NCBI GenBank assembly: GCA_025927855.1
Contig: JAICKN010000007.1
Location: 1 to 37,641 of the forward strand
Source: Terriglobales bacterium
Lineage (GTDB): Bacteria; Acidobacteriota; Terriglobia; Terriglobales; Acidobacteriaceae
Direction: 5' to 3'
Length of the DNA stretch: 37,641 nucleotides
Shown in pieces: positions 16,271 through 24,686 of the stretch. The position numbers were made by a program, and so were the translations under genes. Within the stretch, counting starts at the first letter, position 1. Each line of letters starts with the position of its first letter. The notes beneath the pieces are model-generated. The model worked only from the letters and a program-made list of their open reading frames with translations, was not told the DNA's origin and made no database searches.

Positions 16271-16786
16271 TATTGTTCATGCCTCCTACCTGTGCGCAAA
16301 CAAAGTTATCTTGAGGACAGGGGCGTAGTCTACAGGAGGTCTACCGGCGGTTGCACGTGAAAACATCGCCGGTTGCTTTCAGTTTTTTCAAAACCATCTC
16401 AGATCCGAGTAAGGCCGCATATTGCCAGATGCCTTCTGCCATATCCGTGAATGAATTAGTATGAAAGGAATCTATGTGGCCTCCATCTCCGGCACGCGTC
16501 ATGCAACTTCGCCTGTCAGCTACGTCCAGCTGCATGGCAGGCATTTCAAAGAACGGCTGCAAGCGACAATCGCAACGACCGCTATAACGAATTCATGACT
16601 AAAGAAAAACACCGCTCTCATCAGCGGAGTAGCGATCCTCGTGGGTGAAGCACCAGATCTACTGCTGCTTTCTGTGAGACTTTCGCGGAATTAAATAACC
16701 TTGTCCCAGAAATTATTCGGCAGAGCGAGAGAGATGCCCGCATATTACCCCGACTGTAACCACTAGAAACCACTCGCATAGCGGTC
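16271..16786. other. Gene-poor stretch, possibly with decayed coding sequence
   Basis: No convincing gene fills this stretch. A minus-strand ORF (16562-16341, 73 codons, TTG start) reads GDGGHIDSFHTNSFTDMAEG and has a protein-like composition, but I cannot place it in a family. On the plus strand, after an in-frame stop, about 35 codons read AAFCETFAELNNLVPEIIRQ before a TAA at about 16759. Both may be remnants or chance. Confidence 0.3.
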
Positions 16787-16800
16787 GTGACATAAGTCAT
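16787..16800. promoter_or_regulatory. Possible FNR/DNR-type site before nirK
   Basis: GTGACATAAGTCAT contains the inverted repeat TGAC-ATAA-GTCA. It resembles FNR/DNR/NnrR sites of the form TTGAC-N4-GTCAA, with both outermost bases different. It lies about 80 bases before the nitrite reductase start. Control by oxygen or nitrogen oxides would make sense for this gene. Confidence 0.35.
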
Positions 16801-16875
16801 CGCGTGACACGGCCCAATTTTCTATCTTGTGCTTGGTACAGGCTGATCGCCGCTTGGACCAGAAGGACATTTCAA

Positions 16876-18087
16876 ATGAGCACGAGAAATCATTCCAAAC
16901 TTCTAATTACATGGGTTGTAGTTGCGCTGTTTTCAGTTGTTCTGTTGATCGCGGGAGCTGACATTTCTGTGGCGCAGGTGAAGGCGCATAGCCAAGCCAG
17001 CCACGCAGTTAAGCCGGCGGATATTGTCCGCGATCCGGCTGACATTCCACCTCCGCTCCCCAACCGGGCCCCGACGGTAGTCCACGTTACATTGACCGCC
17101 AGGGAGTTGGTTGGAACCCTCGATGCATCGGCAAACACCACTTACCGGTACTGGACATTCAACGGAAAAGTCCCCGGTCCCATGATCCGCGTCCGGCAAG
17201 GCGATACTGTCGAGGTTACGCTTCACAATGATCCCAGCAGCCGCATGGCCCACTCGATTGATTTTCATGCAGCTCTCGGGCCGGGCGGCGGAGCCGCTCT
17301 TTCGCAAACCATCCCGGGACAGTCGAAGACGTTTACGTTCCAGGCAACGACTCCGGGCTTGTTCGTGTATCACTGCGGCACACCAATGATTGCGGAACAC
17401 ATGGCCAATGGCATGTATGGCCTGATCCTGGTAGAGCCGGCAAACGGCCTTCTGCGTGTGGACCATGAGTATTACGTGATGCAGGGAGAAATCTACACCT
17501 CCGGAGCGAAAGGGACGAAAGGGTTGCAGACCTTCAGCGCGGCAAAGCTGATGGAGGAAAGACCCGAATACTCCATCTTTAATGGAGCAGTTGATGCGCT
17601 TACCACCGAACACCCCATGCCGGCCAAGGTGGGCGAAACCATCCGCGTCTTTTTCGGCAATGCCGGCCCTAACCAGACCGCATCGAGCCACGTTGTGGGC
17701 CAGATATTCGCTCGCGTTTATCAGCTGGGATCGCTGACTTCGCCTCCCTTGGAGGACGCGCAAACCGTAGGTGTGCCTCCGGGAGCGGCAGCTATTCTGG
17801 AATTGAAGGCAAAAATTCCGGGGAAATTCGCCTTGATGGACCATGCTATTTCCCGAATGGCAAAGGGAAACATGGCCATCTTTGACGTGACCGGTCCGGA
17901 AAACGCATCTCTCATGCACGCCGGACCAACAATTCCGCAAGACGGCTCGCAAAGCAACAAGCCTGGGTCAGCGGAATTACTTCCGGTGACGACAAAAGCA
18001 ACACCGAGAGCAATGCTGCCGGGAGCATGCCAATGCCTGGCGGCAACAATACTGTTCAGGCCGGCAATATGGAGATGCCGGGGATGA
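16876..18087 (+). CDS. nirK: Copper-containing nitrite reductase, AniA-like; C-terminus probably frameshifted
   Basis: From the chosen ATG the protein has 403 residues, with a signal anchor (LLITWVVVALFSVVLLIAG). It is a two-cupredoxin copper nitrite reductase reducing nitrite to nitric oxide. Type 1 copper ligands are His126, Cys167, His175 and Met180 (YHCGTPMIAEHMANGM). Type 2 ligands are His131, His166 and His323. Asp129 and His272 (SSHVVGQIF) fit the catalytic pair, and MDHAISRMAKG is AniA-like. The ATG at 16876 has AAGGA eight bases upstream; the track's GTG start lies 24 codons earlier. The last 30 or so residues (CQCLAATILFRPAIWRCRG) look like out-of-frame translation, while the -1 frame there encodes a plausible linker into the next ORF. 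The true product is probably a fusion. Confidence 0.85.
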   Translation: MSTRNHSKLLITWVVVALFSVVLLIAGADISVAQVKAHSQASHAVKPADIVRDPADIPPPLPNRAPTVVHVTLTARELVGTLDASANTTYRYWTFNGKVPGPMIRVRQGDTVEVTLHNDPSSRMAHSIDFHAALGPGGGAALSQTIPGQSKTFTFQATTPGLFVYHCGTPMIAEHMANGMYGLILVEPANGLLRVDHEYYVMQGEIYTSGAKGTKGLQTFSAAKLMEERPEYSIFNGAVDALTTEHPMPAKVGETIRVFFGNAGPNQTASSHVVGQIFARVYQLGSLTSPPLEDAQTVGVPPGAAAILELKAKIPGKFALMDHAISRMAKGNMAIFDVTGPENASLMHAGPTIPQDGSQSNKPGSAELLPVTTKATPRAMLPGACQCLAATILFRPAIWRCRG

Positions 18088-18782
18088 TGCACATGCAGGG
18101 TCACGATAGTGCCATGCCGGCTCCCGCCAATAAGCGATCCGCAGAGGGATCGAAAGCGCCCGGCGCGGCGGAAGTCTCGTTCAACGGCTGCCTCACCCTC
18201 ACTGCTGAAGGCAGGGCGATGCTGAACGTGTTCCAGTCGCGCAAAGTCTATCGCCTCGAAGCGCAACCGCTCCTGTTCTCGCAAAACGCAAACCGCATGG
18301 TGCATGTTACCGGATACCTCGGCAGCGTACTGGCAGTGGAAGACCCGCGTGTGCCGAGCTTCGTGGTCAGCAGGCTTGATCCCATTGTTCCGAACTGCAG
18401 CGGAAAAATCACCAGCGCGCAGATTCAACAGGCGGTGATGAAACAGACGGCGGTCACACAGGGCGTCGTGAATATGGGCGATTTGAGCTTCACTCCGCAG
18501 ACCATCATCTTGAATGCAGGGCAGAGAGTGGTTTGGAGAAATACATCGTCGGTCACGCATAACGTGATCGGCGATCCAAGTCAGGCTGTCAATAGAGTGG
18601 ACGTTAAGTTGCCGTCCGGCAGCCGCCCCTTCGGGTCCGGATACCTGCAGCCCGGGCAATCATTCAGCCGCGTGTTTGATGTCCCCGGCACTTACCAATA
18701 CGTCTGCACGTTACACGAAAACCTCGGTATGAAGGGCGTGATCATCGTCAAAGCTCCACAAATATTGCGGGCAGAAAAATAA
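18027..18782 (+). CDS. Cupredoxin (plastocyanin-like) domain protein, likely the C-terminal part of the nirK product
   Basis: The ORF gives 251 residues. It starts with a methionine-rich stretch (NMEMPGMMHMQGHDSAMP) that may bind copper. A small beta domain with NGCLTLTAEG follows, then a plastocyanin-like domain (FTPQTIILNAGQRVVWRN). Its type 1 copper ligands are His in VTHNV, Cys and His in YVCTLHE, and the Met of LGMKG. It could pass electrons to the nitrite reductase. It overlaps nirK by 61 bases in the -1 frame. Its own ATG would leave it without a signal peptide, which is odd for a cupredoxin. The same frame stays open upstream through a hydrophilic linker (SGDDKSNTESNAAGS). I therefore think both ORFs belong to one exported protein, split by a real frameshift or a sequencing error. 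Confidence 0.75.
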   Translation: MPMPGGNNTVQAGNMEMPGMMHMQGHDSAMPAPANKRSAEGSKAPGAAEVSFNGCLTLTAEGRAMLNVFQSRKVYRLEAQPLLFSQNANRMVHVTGYLGSVLAVEDPRVPSFVVSRLDPIVPNCSGKITSAQIQQAVMKQTAVTQGVVNMGDLSFTPQTIILNAGQRVVWRNTSSVTHNVIGDPSQAVNRVDVKLPSGSRPFGSGYLQPGQSFSRVFDVPGTYQYVCTLHENLGMKGVIIVKAPQILRAEK

Positions 18783-18792
18783 ATTGCGGGCG

Positions 18793-18828
18793 AAAAAAGA
18801 GGAGTGGAGCGAAAGCTCCACCCCTCTT
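18793..18828. terminator. Bidirectional intrinsic terminator
   Basis: The arms AGAGG-a-GTGGAGC and GCTCCAC-c-CCTCT pair around a GAAA loop. On the minus strand the hairpin is followed by TTTTTT, a classic terminator for the DUF2846 gene. On the plus strand it follows the cupredoxin ORF and ends in CTTAGTTCTT. The two genes converge on it. Confidence 0.8.
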
Positions 18829-18863
18829 AGTTCTTGCGTGGAACTACTAGTTACTCCTGAAAG

Positions 18864-19343
18864 CTAGTTCGTATGCAGGTCCACAAGTGTAACGTGTTGA
18901 GTGTCTTTTACCTTGTCACTGTCGAGCGGTTTTAATTTCTGAATTTCGTAAGAACCCTGTTCCGGCACTACGGCAATCAGGCGGCCATGGCCCTTCATAA
19001 ATCCGGTGGCGATTTCCAGGCGAATATAATATTTCTCGCCAGCCTTGAGATCGAGCGCGATCCCGGCCTGCTTGTCATTGGAATGGAACAAGTATTTGCC
19101 CGGGGCGAGTGTGACCACGAAATACCGACCGTTTTCCATGCGGGCGAGTTCAGTATCATCGCAATACACGGAAGGGGAGAGTGCCTTTCCCACAAACTGC
19201 TTGTAGCGATAGACGTAGACAGTGGCCTGGGAATTCGTGCCCTGGGCGGCCGAGCTCACTTCGGTTGACGGTGTTCCCTGCGCAAGCGCCACTGAAATGA
19301 AGAGCATGACGCACGCAACAGCATAGCCAAAACGCGATTTCAT
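18864..19343 (-). CDS. Exported DUF2846-type protein
   Basis: The 159-residue protein has a signal peptide (YAVACVMLFISVALAQG). One small beta domain follows, reading TVYVYRYKQFVGKALSPSVY, then LARMENGRYFVVTLAPGKY and KYYIRLEI. This is the pattern of DUF2846, a domain of unknown function common in exported proteins and lipoproteins, where a conserved proline-glycine turn follows the mid strand. There is no lipobox cysteine at the cleavage site, so it is probably soluble in the periplasm. AAGGAG lies eight bases before the ATG. It is divergent from the next exported protein across 300 bases in which I see no gene, and it ends at the bidirectional terminator. Confidence 0.7.
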   Translation of the reverse strand: MKSRFGYAVACVMLFISVALAQGTPSTEVSSAAQGTNSQATVYVYRYKQFVGKALSPSVYCDDTELARMENGRYFVVTLAPGKYLFHSNDKQAGIALDLKAGEKYYIRLEIATGFMKGHGRLIAVVPEQGSYEIQKLKPLDSDKVKDTQHVTLVDLHTN

Positions 19344-19643
19344 TTATTTTCTCCTTAAAAAAAACTAAATGAGAAATAACAGCGGGCACCATTCAACAAA
19401 AGATTACCGAAGTCATTTCTAAACGGCTGGGTGCACACGTGCGTCACCAATTGTGAGTCCTCAGATTCCCGTGTTATTTCGTCAACTGTGGCAGGTCGCC
19501 CCTGGCAAGTACAAAGAAATGAGAAAACGGCAGAGTGAATTCCCTCATCCCAGTTAAGTCACACACCGGTGAGGGGTTGTGCGCCAGGTGCTTGATCGTC
19601 AAAACGAGCCCCAAAAAGGCTATTTCAAAAGAGGAGTGTGGTC

Positions 19644-20186
19644 ATGTCCCAAATTCTATCTACAAGATCAGCGCGCTGTTGCTCGGCATTCTTGAGCGCA
19701 GGCGCTCTCGTAGTGCTGCTCGTAGCAGGCACCAATGCCATGGCAGCCGATGTCAATTCCCTTTTCCAGCAGGCACGAGTCACGGCCAGGCAACTGGACA
19801 GAGATGCCGCTACCCTCGAAAGCTATACGAAATCCAATCTGGCATGGAAGACCCATAGCGCTCAGATTACAGAGATCAAAGAACACATCAACAAAGCGGG
19901 AACCATCTTGTCCCAGTTGCACGCGGCGCGCGAAGATGCGCAACCGTGGCAACAGGATGGCATTGACGCGATTACCCCGACACTCAAGGAGTTGGCTTCT
20001 AACACGGAGGCAGCCATCAACCACTTAAATGACAATCCTAAGCGGCTAAAGGACCCCGACTACCTGCAATACGTTAGGTCAAATGCAGCGTTGGCGCACG
20101 AATTGGCTACCGCTCTGGACAATATAGTTGAGTTTGAAAACACGAAGACCAAGATGGAGCAGTTGGAAACAAAATTGGGAAAGTAA
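19644..20186 (+). CDS. Exported helical protein of unknown function
   Basis: From the ATG at 19644, with GAGGAG seven bases upstream, the protein has 180 residues. The track's GTG two codons earlier is less well placed. A signal peptide (AFLSAGALVVLLVAGTNAMA) is followed by about 150 residues that are almost all helix-forming and charged, such as ARQLDRDAATLESY, ITEIKEHINKAGTILSQL and FENTKTKMEQLETKLGK. The mature protein may be a helical bundle or coiled coil in the periplasm. I recognise no family. The next gene is convergent; a strong hairpin lies between them. Confidence 0.65.
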   Translation: MSQILSTRSARCCSAFLSAGALVVLLVAGTNAMAADVNSLFQQARVTARQLDRDAATLESYTKSNLAWKTHSAQITEIKEHINKAGTILSQLHAAREDAQPWQQDGIDAITPTLKELASNTEAAINHLNDNPKRLKDPDYLQYVRSNAALAHELATALDNIVEFENTKTKMEQLETKLGK

Positions 20187-20216
20187 TAACCGACGTTTAT
20201 GGCGCTCCTGCCGGGC

Positions 20217-20247
20217 CCCACATCTCACCGGTTTTGTGAGATGTGGG
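20217..20247. repeat. Perfect 12-bp hairpin between convergent genes
   Basis: CCCACATCTCAC and GTGAGATGTGGG pair perfectly around the 7-base loop CGGTTTT. No T-run follows on either strand, so it is not a textbook terminator. It could act as one or be a copy of a dispersed repeat. I see no second copy in this window. Confidence 0.6.
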
Positions 20248-20338
20248 ATAAGGATGATCAGAATGACCGAAGCCCGTATCTCGCAAAATTGGCGAGCCTT
20301 GGGGCATTTATCAGGCGAATTGGGAGACAGACTGCAAA

Positions 20339-21766
20339 CTATGGTGCGGTAAGGTGGAAACGGCTATCCGCTTCCGCCGCCCAAGCCCGCAAAATCTCCT
20401 GGAAATCAGGGTCTGATTGAAAAGGCTGGAATTCCGGCGCATTGAGCGCCAAGACATCGTGATAGCCATCTGACGATGCCTGCTTTAATTCAGCGAGCAT
20501 GTGCTTTTTGTCGGAAGTGATTGCATACACACATGCGCGCTGAAAGTAAGCCCAACCGGGATTGTCCGATCCGGACACTGCCAGATCGAAGAACTGAAGT
20601 GCAATGTCATATTTCTTTTGGGATATGGCGAACTGGCCTCCCTCAAATGCCTCTACAACCAGCCCACTCAATGCGCGGCGAGTAGGAATCAAGCGCGGAT
20701 CCTTTCCCGCCCCGCTGGCCTGCGTTTGCCGCAACAGGACTGCAAGGTTACTTCGCAATGCCATAAAATCTTCCGGGGATAGGTTGCCCGCGGCGAGATC
20801 CTGCATTTGCTGGGATGGTCGCAAGATGATTCGGCGCTGATTCTCAGCAACAGCCGTTTCCTGTTTCCGGGCGTTGTTGAGACGTTTGTCGGCGACGAGG
20901 TCTTTGACCTCTTTTTGTGCAACCGCAGTGTCGGTCAAGCCGGAGAAATCTTTCACCGTGAACTGATACTCGCGGAATGCCGTCAGGAAATCGTTTTGCG
21001 CCAGCAAATGGCTGGCTCTTTGCATTGCAGTATCATAGAGTTCTTTGACTCGCGCGTTGTCGGCCTTGAGGGAGCCAGCGCGTATGGCTTGCAGATCCAT
21101 CCAGTTCAAGGCCTCCTGCCAGACATCCGGAGGCGCCCACCCATGGGTACCTTCGAAGGGGCGAATCCGAAACTGCATTCCACTTTCTTCGAGTTCGCTG
21201 CGCAGATCGAAAAATTCCAAAAAATTGAAATCAGCGTCGCCCACCGCGGCGAAGTACGCAAACTTAAGCGAACCGGAAGGTTTCATTCCGTGGGGAAATC
21301 CGGCAGCATTGGCCATCACGCCTGCGACACAACCCTTGCAGGAGATTGCAAACGCTACCGCGAGACGCGCCCCTCCTGACATTCCCGCAAAGTAGCGGCG
21401 GCGCTCATTGATGGAGAACCTTCGTTGCGTATCGTCCCAAATTGCCCGCAGCGCCTGGGTTGAAACAGCCTCTTCTCCATTACGCGAGTTGTTGGAAGCT
21501 GCAACGATGTAGCCGGATTTCTCAGCGGCCCCGCGGATAGCTTCAACCGCAATTTGCCCGCGTGCGCCCGGATCGAATGCGTAGATGATGGGCCAGCTTT
21601 TGCCAGCCGAATATGTAGCGGGCAAGTAGAGTGCGTAGCTCTGTTGCGGATTGCCGGCACAGATAACTTTCGAAATGACCGTGCCTGAAGAGAGATGACC
21701 GGTATCTTGCGCGCTGGCAACGGCAAAGCAGAGAAGACAGCACGTGGCGGCCAGAATTTTTCCCAT
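20339..21766 (-). CDS. Exported alpha/beta hydrolase (esterase-like) with C-terminal helical repeats
   Basis: From the ATG at 21766 the protein has 475 residues and a signal peptide (ILAATCCLLCFAVASAQ). The track starts 31 codons earlier, which would bury that signal. The first half is an esterase/PHB-depolymerase-like alpha/beta hydrolase. It has SYALYLPATYSAGKSWPIIY, nucleophile Ser in FAGMSGGARLA, a likely Asp in YFAAVGDADFN and His in FEGTHGW. The second half is helical, with TPR-like units such as ALQFFDLAVSGSDNPGWAYF and a final FQSDPDFQEILRAW repeat. The substrate is unknown. Its coding strand converges on the exported helical protein, with the 12-bp hairpin between. Confidence 0.7.
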   Translation of the reverse strand: MGKILAATCCLLCFAVASAQDTGHLSSGTVISKVICAGNPQQSYALYLPATYSAGKSWPIIYAFDPGARGQIAVEAIRGAAEKSGYIVAASNNSRNGEEAVSTQALRAIWDDTQRRFSINERRRYFAGMSGGARLAVAFAISCKGCVAGVMANAAGFPHGMKPSGSLKFAYFAAVGDADFNFLEFFDLRSELEESGMQFRIRPFEGTHGWAPPDVWQEALNWMDLQAIRAGSLKADNARVKELYDTAMQRASHLLAQNDFLTAFREYQFTVKDFSGLTDTAVAQKEVKDLVADKRLNNARKQETAVAENQRRIILRPSQQMQDLAAGNLSPEDFMALRSNLAVLLRQTQASGAGKDPRLIPTRRALSGLVVEAFEGGQFAISQKKYDIALQFFDLAVSGSDNPGWAYFQRACVYAITSDKKHMLAELKQASSDGYHDVLALNAPEFQPFQSDPDFQEILRAWAAEADSRFHLTAP

Positions 21767-21880
21767 GTTTAACGATAGACAGTACCACACCGGCAGAGCA
21801 ACTCCGATGCGTTTTTGGCGCGCGGAGATCCGCTTAAAATCTCGCGAGAAAAGGCGCAAGCATGCGGCACCGATTATTTT

Positions 21881-22591
21881 TTACCGATTGCAACTGGCGG
21901 AAAAAGCACCTGGTTTGTTTGCAGCCGCTGCGGCAAAGAAGGATTGAGCGATCGAGGACGTTTCCTGAAGAAAATCTTTTAGCGCCGCCGGTTTTATCTC
22001 GGAAGAGTAGCGATAGACCACCAATTTATTGCCTGCTCCCTCAATCTGCCATGGCTTTTTGCTGTTCAGCTGTTTCACAAAAGAAATGAGAGGTTCGCTG
22101 AACAGGCCTTTGATTTTCTCGCGGTCCTCTCCGCGAACGGAATAGTGATGCAGAAACTCTTTGTCGGATGTGACTTCCACATTCTGATGGCCTACGGCGG
22201 CAAGAATTTTTCCTGCCAGCCCTCCCGGCCCGAGCGCGAAAACCGGAAAGTCCACGTTATGCGTATAAACGGCAACCGTTTGTAGCGTGACCGATGTATT
22301 TTGCGCACTGCCGGTGGAATGCGAGTAGTCGAATATCTCAACATCCATCCCGGCGTAGTTGCCGGTCATTACGTTTTTGAAGCCGGCTGACGCTTTGATA
22401 AAAAATGGGGCGGCAATTTCAGACGCTGAGAGTGCGCCGCTCCAATGGCTAAATGTGAAGCCCAGTAGCTGCGCTTCCGTTTCCATTTGTTGGCTTCGGT
22501 TTTTATTGCGGAAGATGCCTGTGACTACGCTGATGACAAAAAGGCCGAACATTACGAACGGCATCAGCAACATGAAACTGCGGATAGGCAT
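21881..22591 (-). CDS. Membrane-anchored protein of unknown function
   Basis: The 236-residue protein has one N-terminal membrane segment (FMLLMPFVMFGLFVISVVTGIF) followed by basic residues, so the rest probably faces the cytoplasm. The body shows GNYAGMDVEIFDYSH, VAVYTHNVDFPVFALGP and HHYSVRGEDREKIKGLF. This resembles bacterial proteins that carry a small soluble domain after one anchor and are annotated only as hypothetical. I see no catalytic motif. The C-terminus ends AAAAANKPGAF. It has its own 114-base gap from the neighbouring hydrolase gene on the same strand. Confidence 0.6.
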   Translation of the reverse strand: MPIRSFMLLMPFVMFGLFVISVVTGIFRNKNRSQQMETEAQLLGFTFSHWSGALSASEIAAPFFIKASAGFKNVMTGNYAGMDVEIFDYSHSTGSAQNTSVTLQTVAVYTHNVDFPVFALGPGGLAGKILAAVGHQNVEVTSDKEFLHHYSVRGEDREKIKGLFSEPLISFVKQLNSKKPWQIEGAGNKLVVYRYSSEIKPAALKDFLQETSSIAQSFFAAAAANKPGAFSASCNR

Positions 22592-22840
22592 GGGTTGATG
22601 CTAGCGAGCTGTGGGAAGTGGGGCAAGGTTACCTCCGTTTTTGCGAAGGAGGAAGCCGGACAAAGAGGTCTACTAGCTACACCTGACGGACACGATGTTG
22701 ATAATCAGCAGGTAGATTTGCCGGGATGCCCTATTTGGTGGGATGTCGGATTGGGACATTCGCAAGCTCTTAACTGATCTAGCGTGTCGCAAAAACGACG
22801 AGATATGGGCACCCCCGAATTTCTCTAAGTCAATTTAAGG

Positions 22841-22858
22841 GCACTGGGATCAGTGCGC
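22841..22858 (-). terminator. Terminator-like hairpin at the end of the LysM gene
   Basis: On the minus strand GCACTG-atcc-CAGTGC forms a tight 6-bp hairpin that includes the stop codon of the LysM gene. The T/A-rich run CCTTAAATT follows. The 22592-22849 gap otherwise shows no gene. Confidence 0.45.
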
Positions 22859-24307
22859 CAAACTTGCCTGTAACGTCTTCGGCAGTTCATCTCCGCGGAA
22901 ATATTTTCCGGCAGAAGCTTTCATCTCCGGCATGGCGATGTAGGGCTTGCTGTAGTCATTGGCGGCATTCCAGAAGAGAAAGCCGATACCGCCTTTTTCT
23001 TTAGCAGTCAGCACCTGGATTTTTATGTACTCGGGCGAATACGTCTTGGTGCGCCAGTGGAAGGCTTGCAGCCAGGGCCGGATGGTTACGCCACTGCCTG
23101 CAGTGATTTTTTCGAAGCGTTCCATGGACTCGCCGATAAAGTGGGCAGGCTCGTCTCCGGGATGCGCGATTCCATCCATGCCGAAAAAGTGCGAAGGATA
23201 GATCATGGGCGAAATTACATCGCTATACCTCGCCATGCTCACAATGTCCTGACCGGTATGGGAAAGATCTACGGGACGCTGCCAGGCCATCACGCCAAAT
23301 ACGTCAAGCGAGAGAAGAACACCGGTCGGGTGAATTTGGGCATAGGCATTTTTCAGGAAATTCGTAATTACATCCGAACGGTGCCAGGCGGGATGCTCGG
23401 TCTGGAAGAGAAACGTGGCATCTTTCTGGTCGCCTTCCGCCGGAAAGCGCACGTAATCAAACTGCACTTCGTCTACTCCGGCTTCGGCTGCCTTTTTGGC
23501 TAAAGCAATGTCATATTCCTGCACTTTGGGCTGCGAAGGATCGGTCCAAACTAATTTGCCGTTTTCCTTCCACGGCAAACCAGTCTTATGTGATTTCACA
23601 GCCAGCTCGGGATGGGCTTTCACCAAGCGCTCATCGCGGAAGATTGCCACGCGGGCAATGGCGTGCAGGTTCTGCGAATGCAGGAAGGCAACGAACTTCG
23701 GCAGATCGTAAAAATCTACGCGGTGCGGCCCAAGTAATGGATGCTCGAACGGAATATTTACGCTGCCGTCGCTGTCTTTAATGTCGAACACAACCGCGTT
23801 GCCGCCGACCTCGCGCCAATGCTTAATAATGCTGATTCCATGGTCGCTTGCTGCCATCAAACCGGTTAGGTAGATTGCACGCACTTCAAAGTCTTTGGGC
23901 ACGGGAATGGTTTTGGCGGTAACGGGAGCAGTCAGAATTCCGGGGACTGTGATCTGCTGGCCAGCTTTAAAAAATGTGCCCTGATAATTGCCATTCGCCT
24001 GGCGAATCGCCGTGGCCAGCTCTGAAGAAGTTAAATAAGAAGTCTGCGGCAGAAAATGACGCGCCACTCCAATCACGCTTTCTCCGCGTTTGGTTGTGTA
24101 AATTTCAGTTCCCGGAAGCTTGCCAGCCGGAAGCGGAGCAGCTTGCGAGGAAGCTGTGGAAATCGTAGCGCTGGCGGTGGTTATCAGGTGCGCGGATTTG
24201 GGCCTTTCCGAAGCCGTTGCGGAAACTGCAAATGCAAGATGCCACGCGAGATATCCCGCGCACAAAAAGCCGCCGAGAGCGATAAAAATCCAACGAAGAC
24301 GGGTCAA
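22850..24307 (-). CDS. LysM domain plus DUF4015 glycoside-hydrolase-like protein, membrane anchored
   Basis: I place the start at a TTG (24307) with AGGAG five bases upstream. This gives 485 residues beginning with a signal anchor (RLRWIFIALGGFLCAGYLAW). The track's TTG start 19 codons earlier has no ribosome site. A LysM module follows (EIYTTKRGESVIGVARHFL to FKAGQQITVPG), able to bind peptidoglycan. From about residue 145 it is a DUF4015 TIM barrel related to glycoside hydrolases. It shows VRAIYLTGLMA, GGNAVVFDIKDSDGSV, VDEVQFDYVRFPAEG, LLSLDVFGVMAW and GIGFLFWNAAN. A cell-wall or exopolysaccharide role is likely but unproven. Confidence 0.8.
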   Translation of the reverse strand: MTRLRWIFIALGGFLCAGYLAWHLAFAVSATASERPKSAHLITTASATISTASSQAAPLPAGKLPGTEIYTTKRGESVIGVARHFLPQTSYLTSSELATAIRQANGNYQGTFFKAGQQITVPGILTAPVTAKTIPVPKDFEVRAIYLTGLMAASDHGISIIKHWREVGGNAVVFDIKDSDGSVNIPFEHPLLGPHRVDFYDLPKFVAFLHSQNLHAIARVAIFRDERLVKAHPELAVKSHKTGLPWKENGKLVWTDPSQPKVQEYDIALAKKAAEAGVDEVQFDYVRFPAEGDQKDATFLFQTEHPAWHRSDVITNFLKNAYAQIHPTGVLLSLDVFGVMAWQRPVDLSHTGQDIVSMARYSDVISPMIYPSHFFGMDGIAHPGDEPAHFIGESMERFEKITAGSGVTIRPWLQAFHWRTKTYSPEYIKIQVLTAKEKGGIGFLFWNAANDYSKPYIAMPEMKASAGKYFRGDELPKTLQASLAH

Positions 24308-24686
24308 AGGTTCTCCTATTATTGAACAAGTCTGTGCTGCCATGCTAGCTTTCCAGCAATCCAAGGTGCCAGTTACGTCAGGTCATTGCCGGATTGGAGT
24401 ACTGGCTTCTCGAAGCCAAAGATGTTTCCAGCATGCGCAAAGAATTTCTCTTTACAGTATTTCCCGTGAATATGTAAGTAGCTCCTTATGGGCAGCGAGA
24501 GCATCTAACTTCTGTAGAAAGAGAATGATGGGTAGTAACCCCAGGATGGCGAGCCACTTGCACTATGGTACGTGTTCCAATTGACAAGGGGAGATCAACC
24601 AGTCCCCCCGGCGCGGCAGGAGTTAGAGACTCGCTCCCCAGGAAGCCAGCGAGGCCCAGAAAGGGAATAAAAGGGCCAAAGACCCT
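24308..24686. other. Intergenic region before the AAA ATPase gene
   Basis: This is 379 bases between divergent genes, with no gene I can support. A TTGACA at about 24580 has no AT-rich -10 at the right distance. Small inverted repeats are present (GGGGA...TCCCC and CTCGCT...AGCGAG). No clear ribosome site precedes the ATPase ATG. Confidence 0.4.

Noticed and set aside
16933-17952. 339-codon minus-strand ORF
   Set aside because: It is antisense to nirK, which has all copper ligands; the minus ORF shows no recognisable domain.
17721-18659. 312-codon minus-strand ORF
   Set aside because: It is a shadow of the nirK and cupredoxin reading frames.
19535-19858. 107-codon plus-strand ORF
   Set aside because: It overlaps the better supported exported helical protein in another frame and lacks a recognisable domain.
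20199-20420. 73-codon plus-strand ORF spanning the 12-bp hairpin
   Set aside because: It begins in the hairpin region and runs antisense into the hydrolase gene; no signal of real coding.
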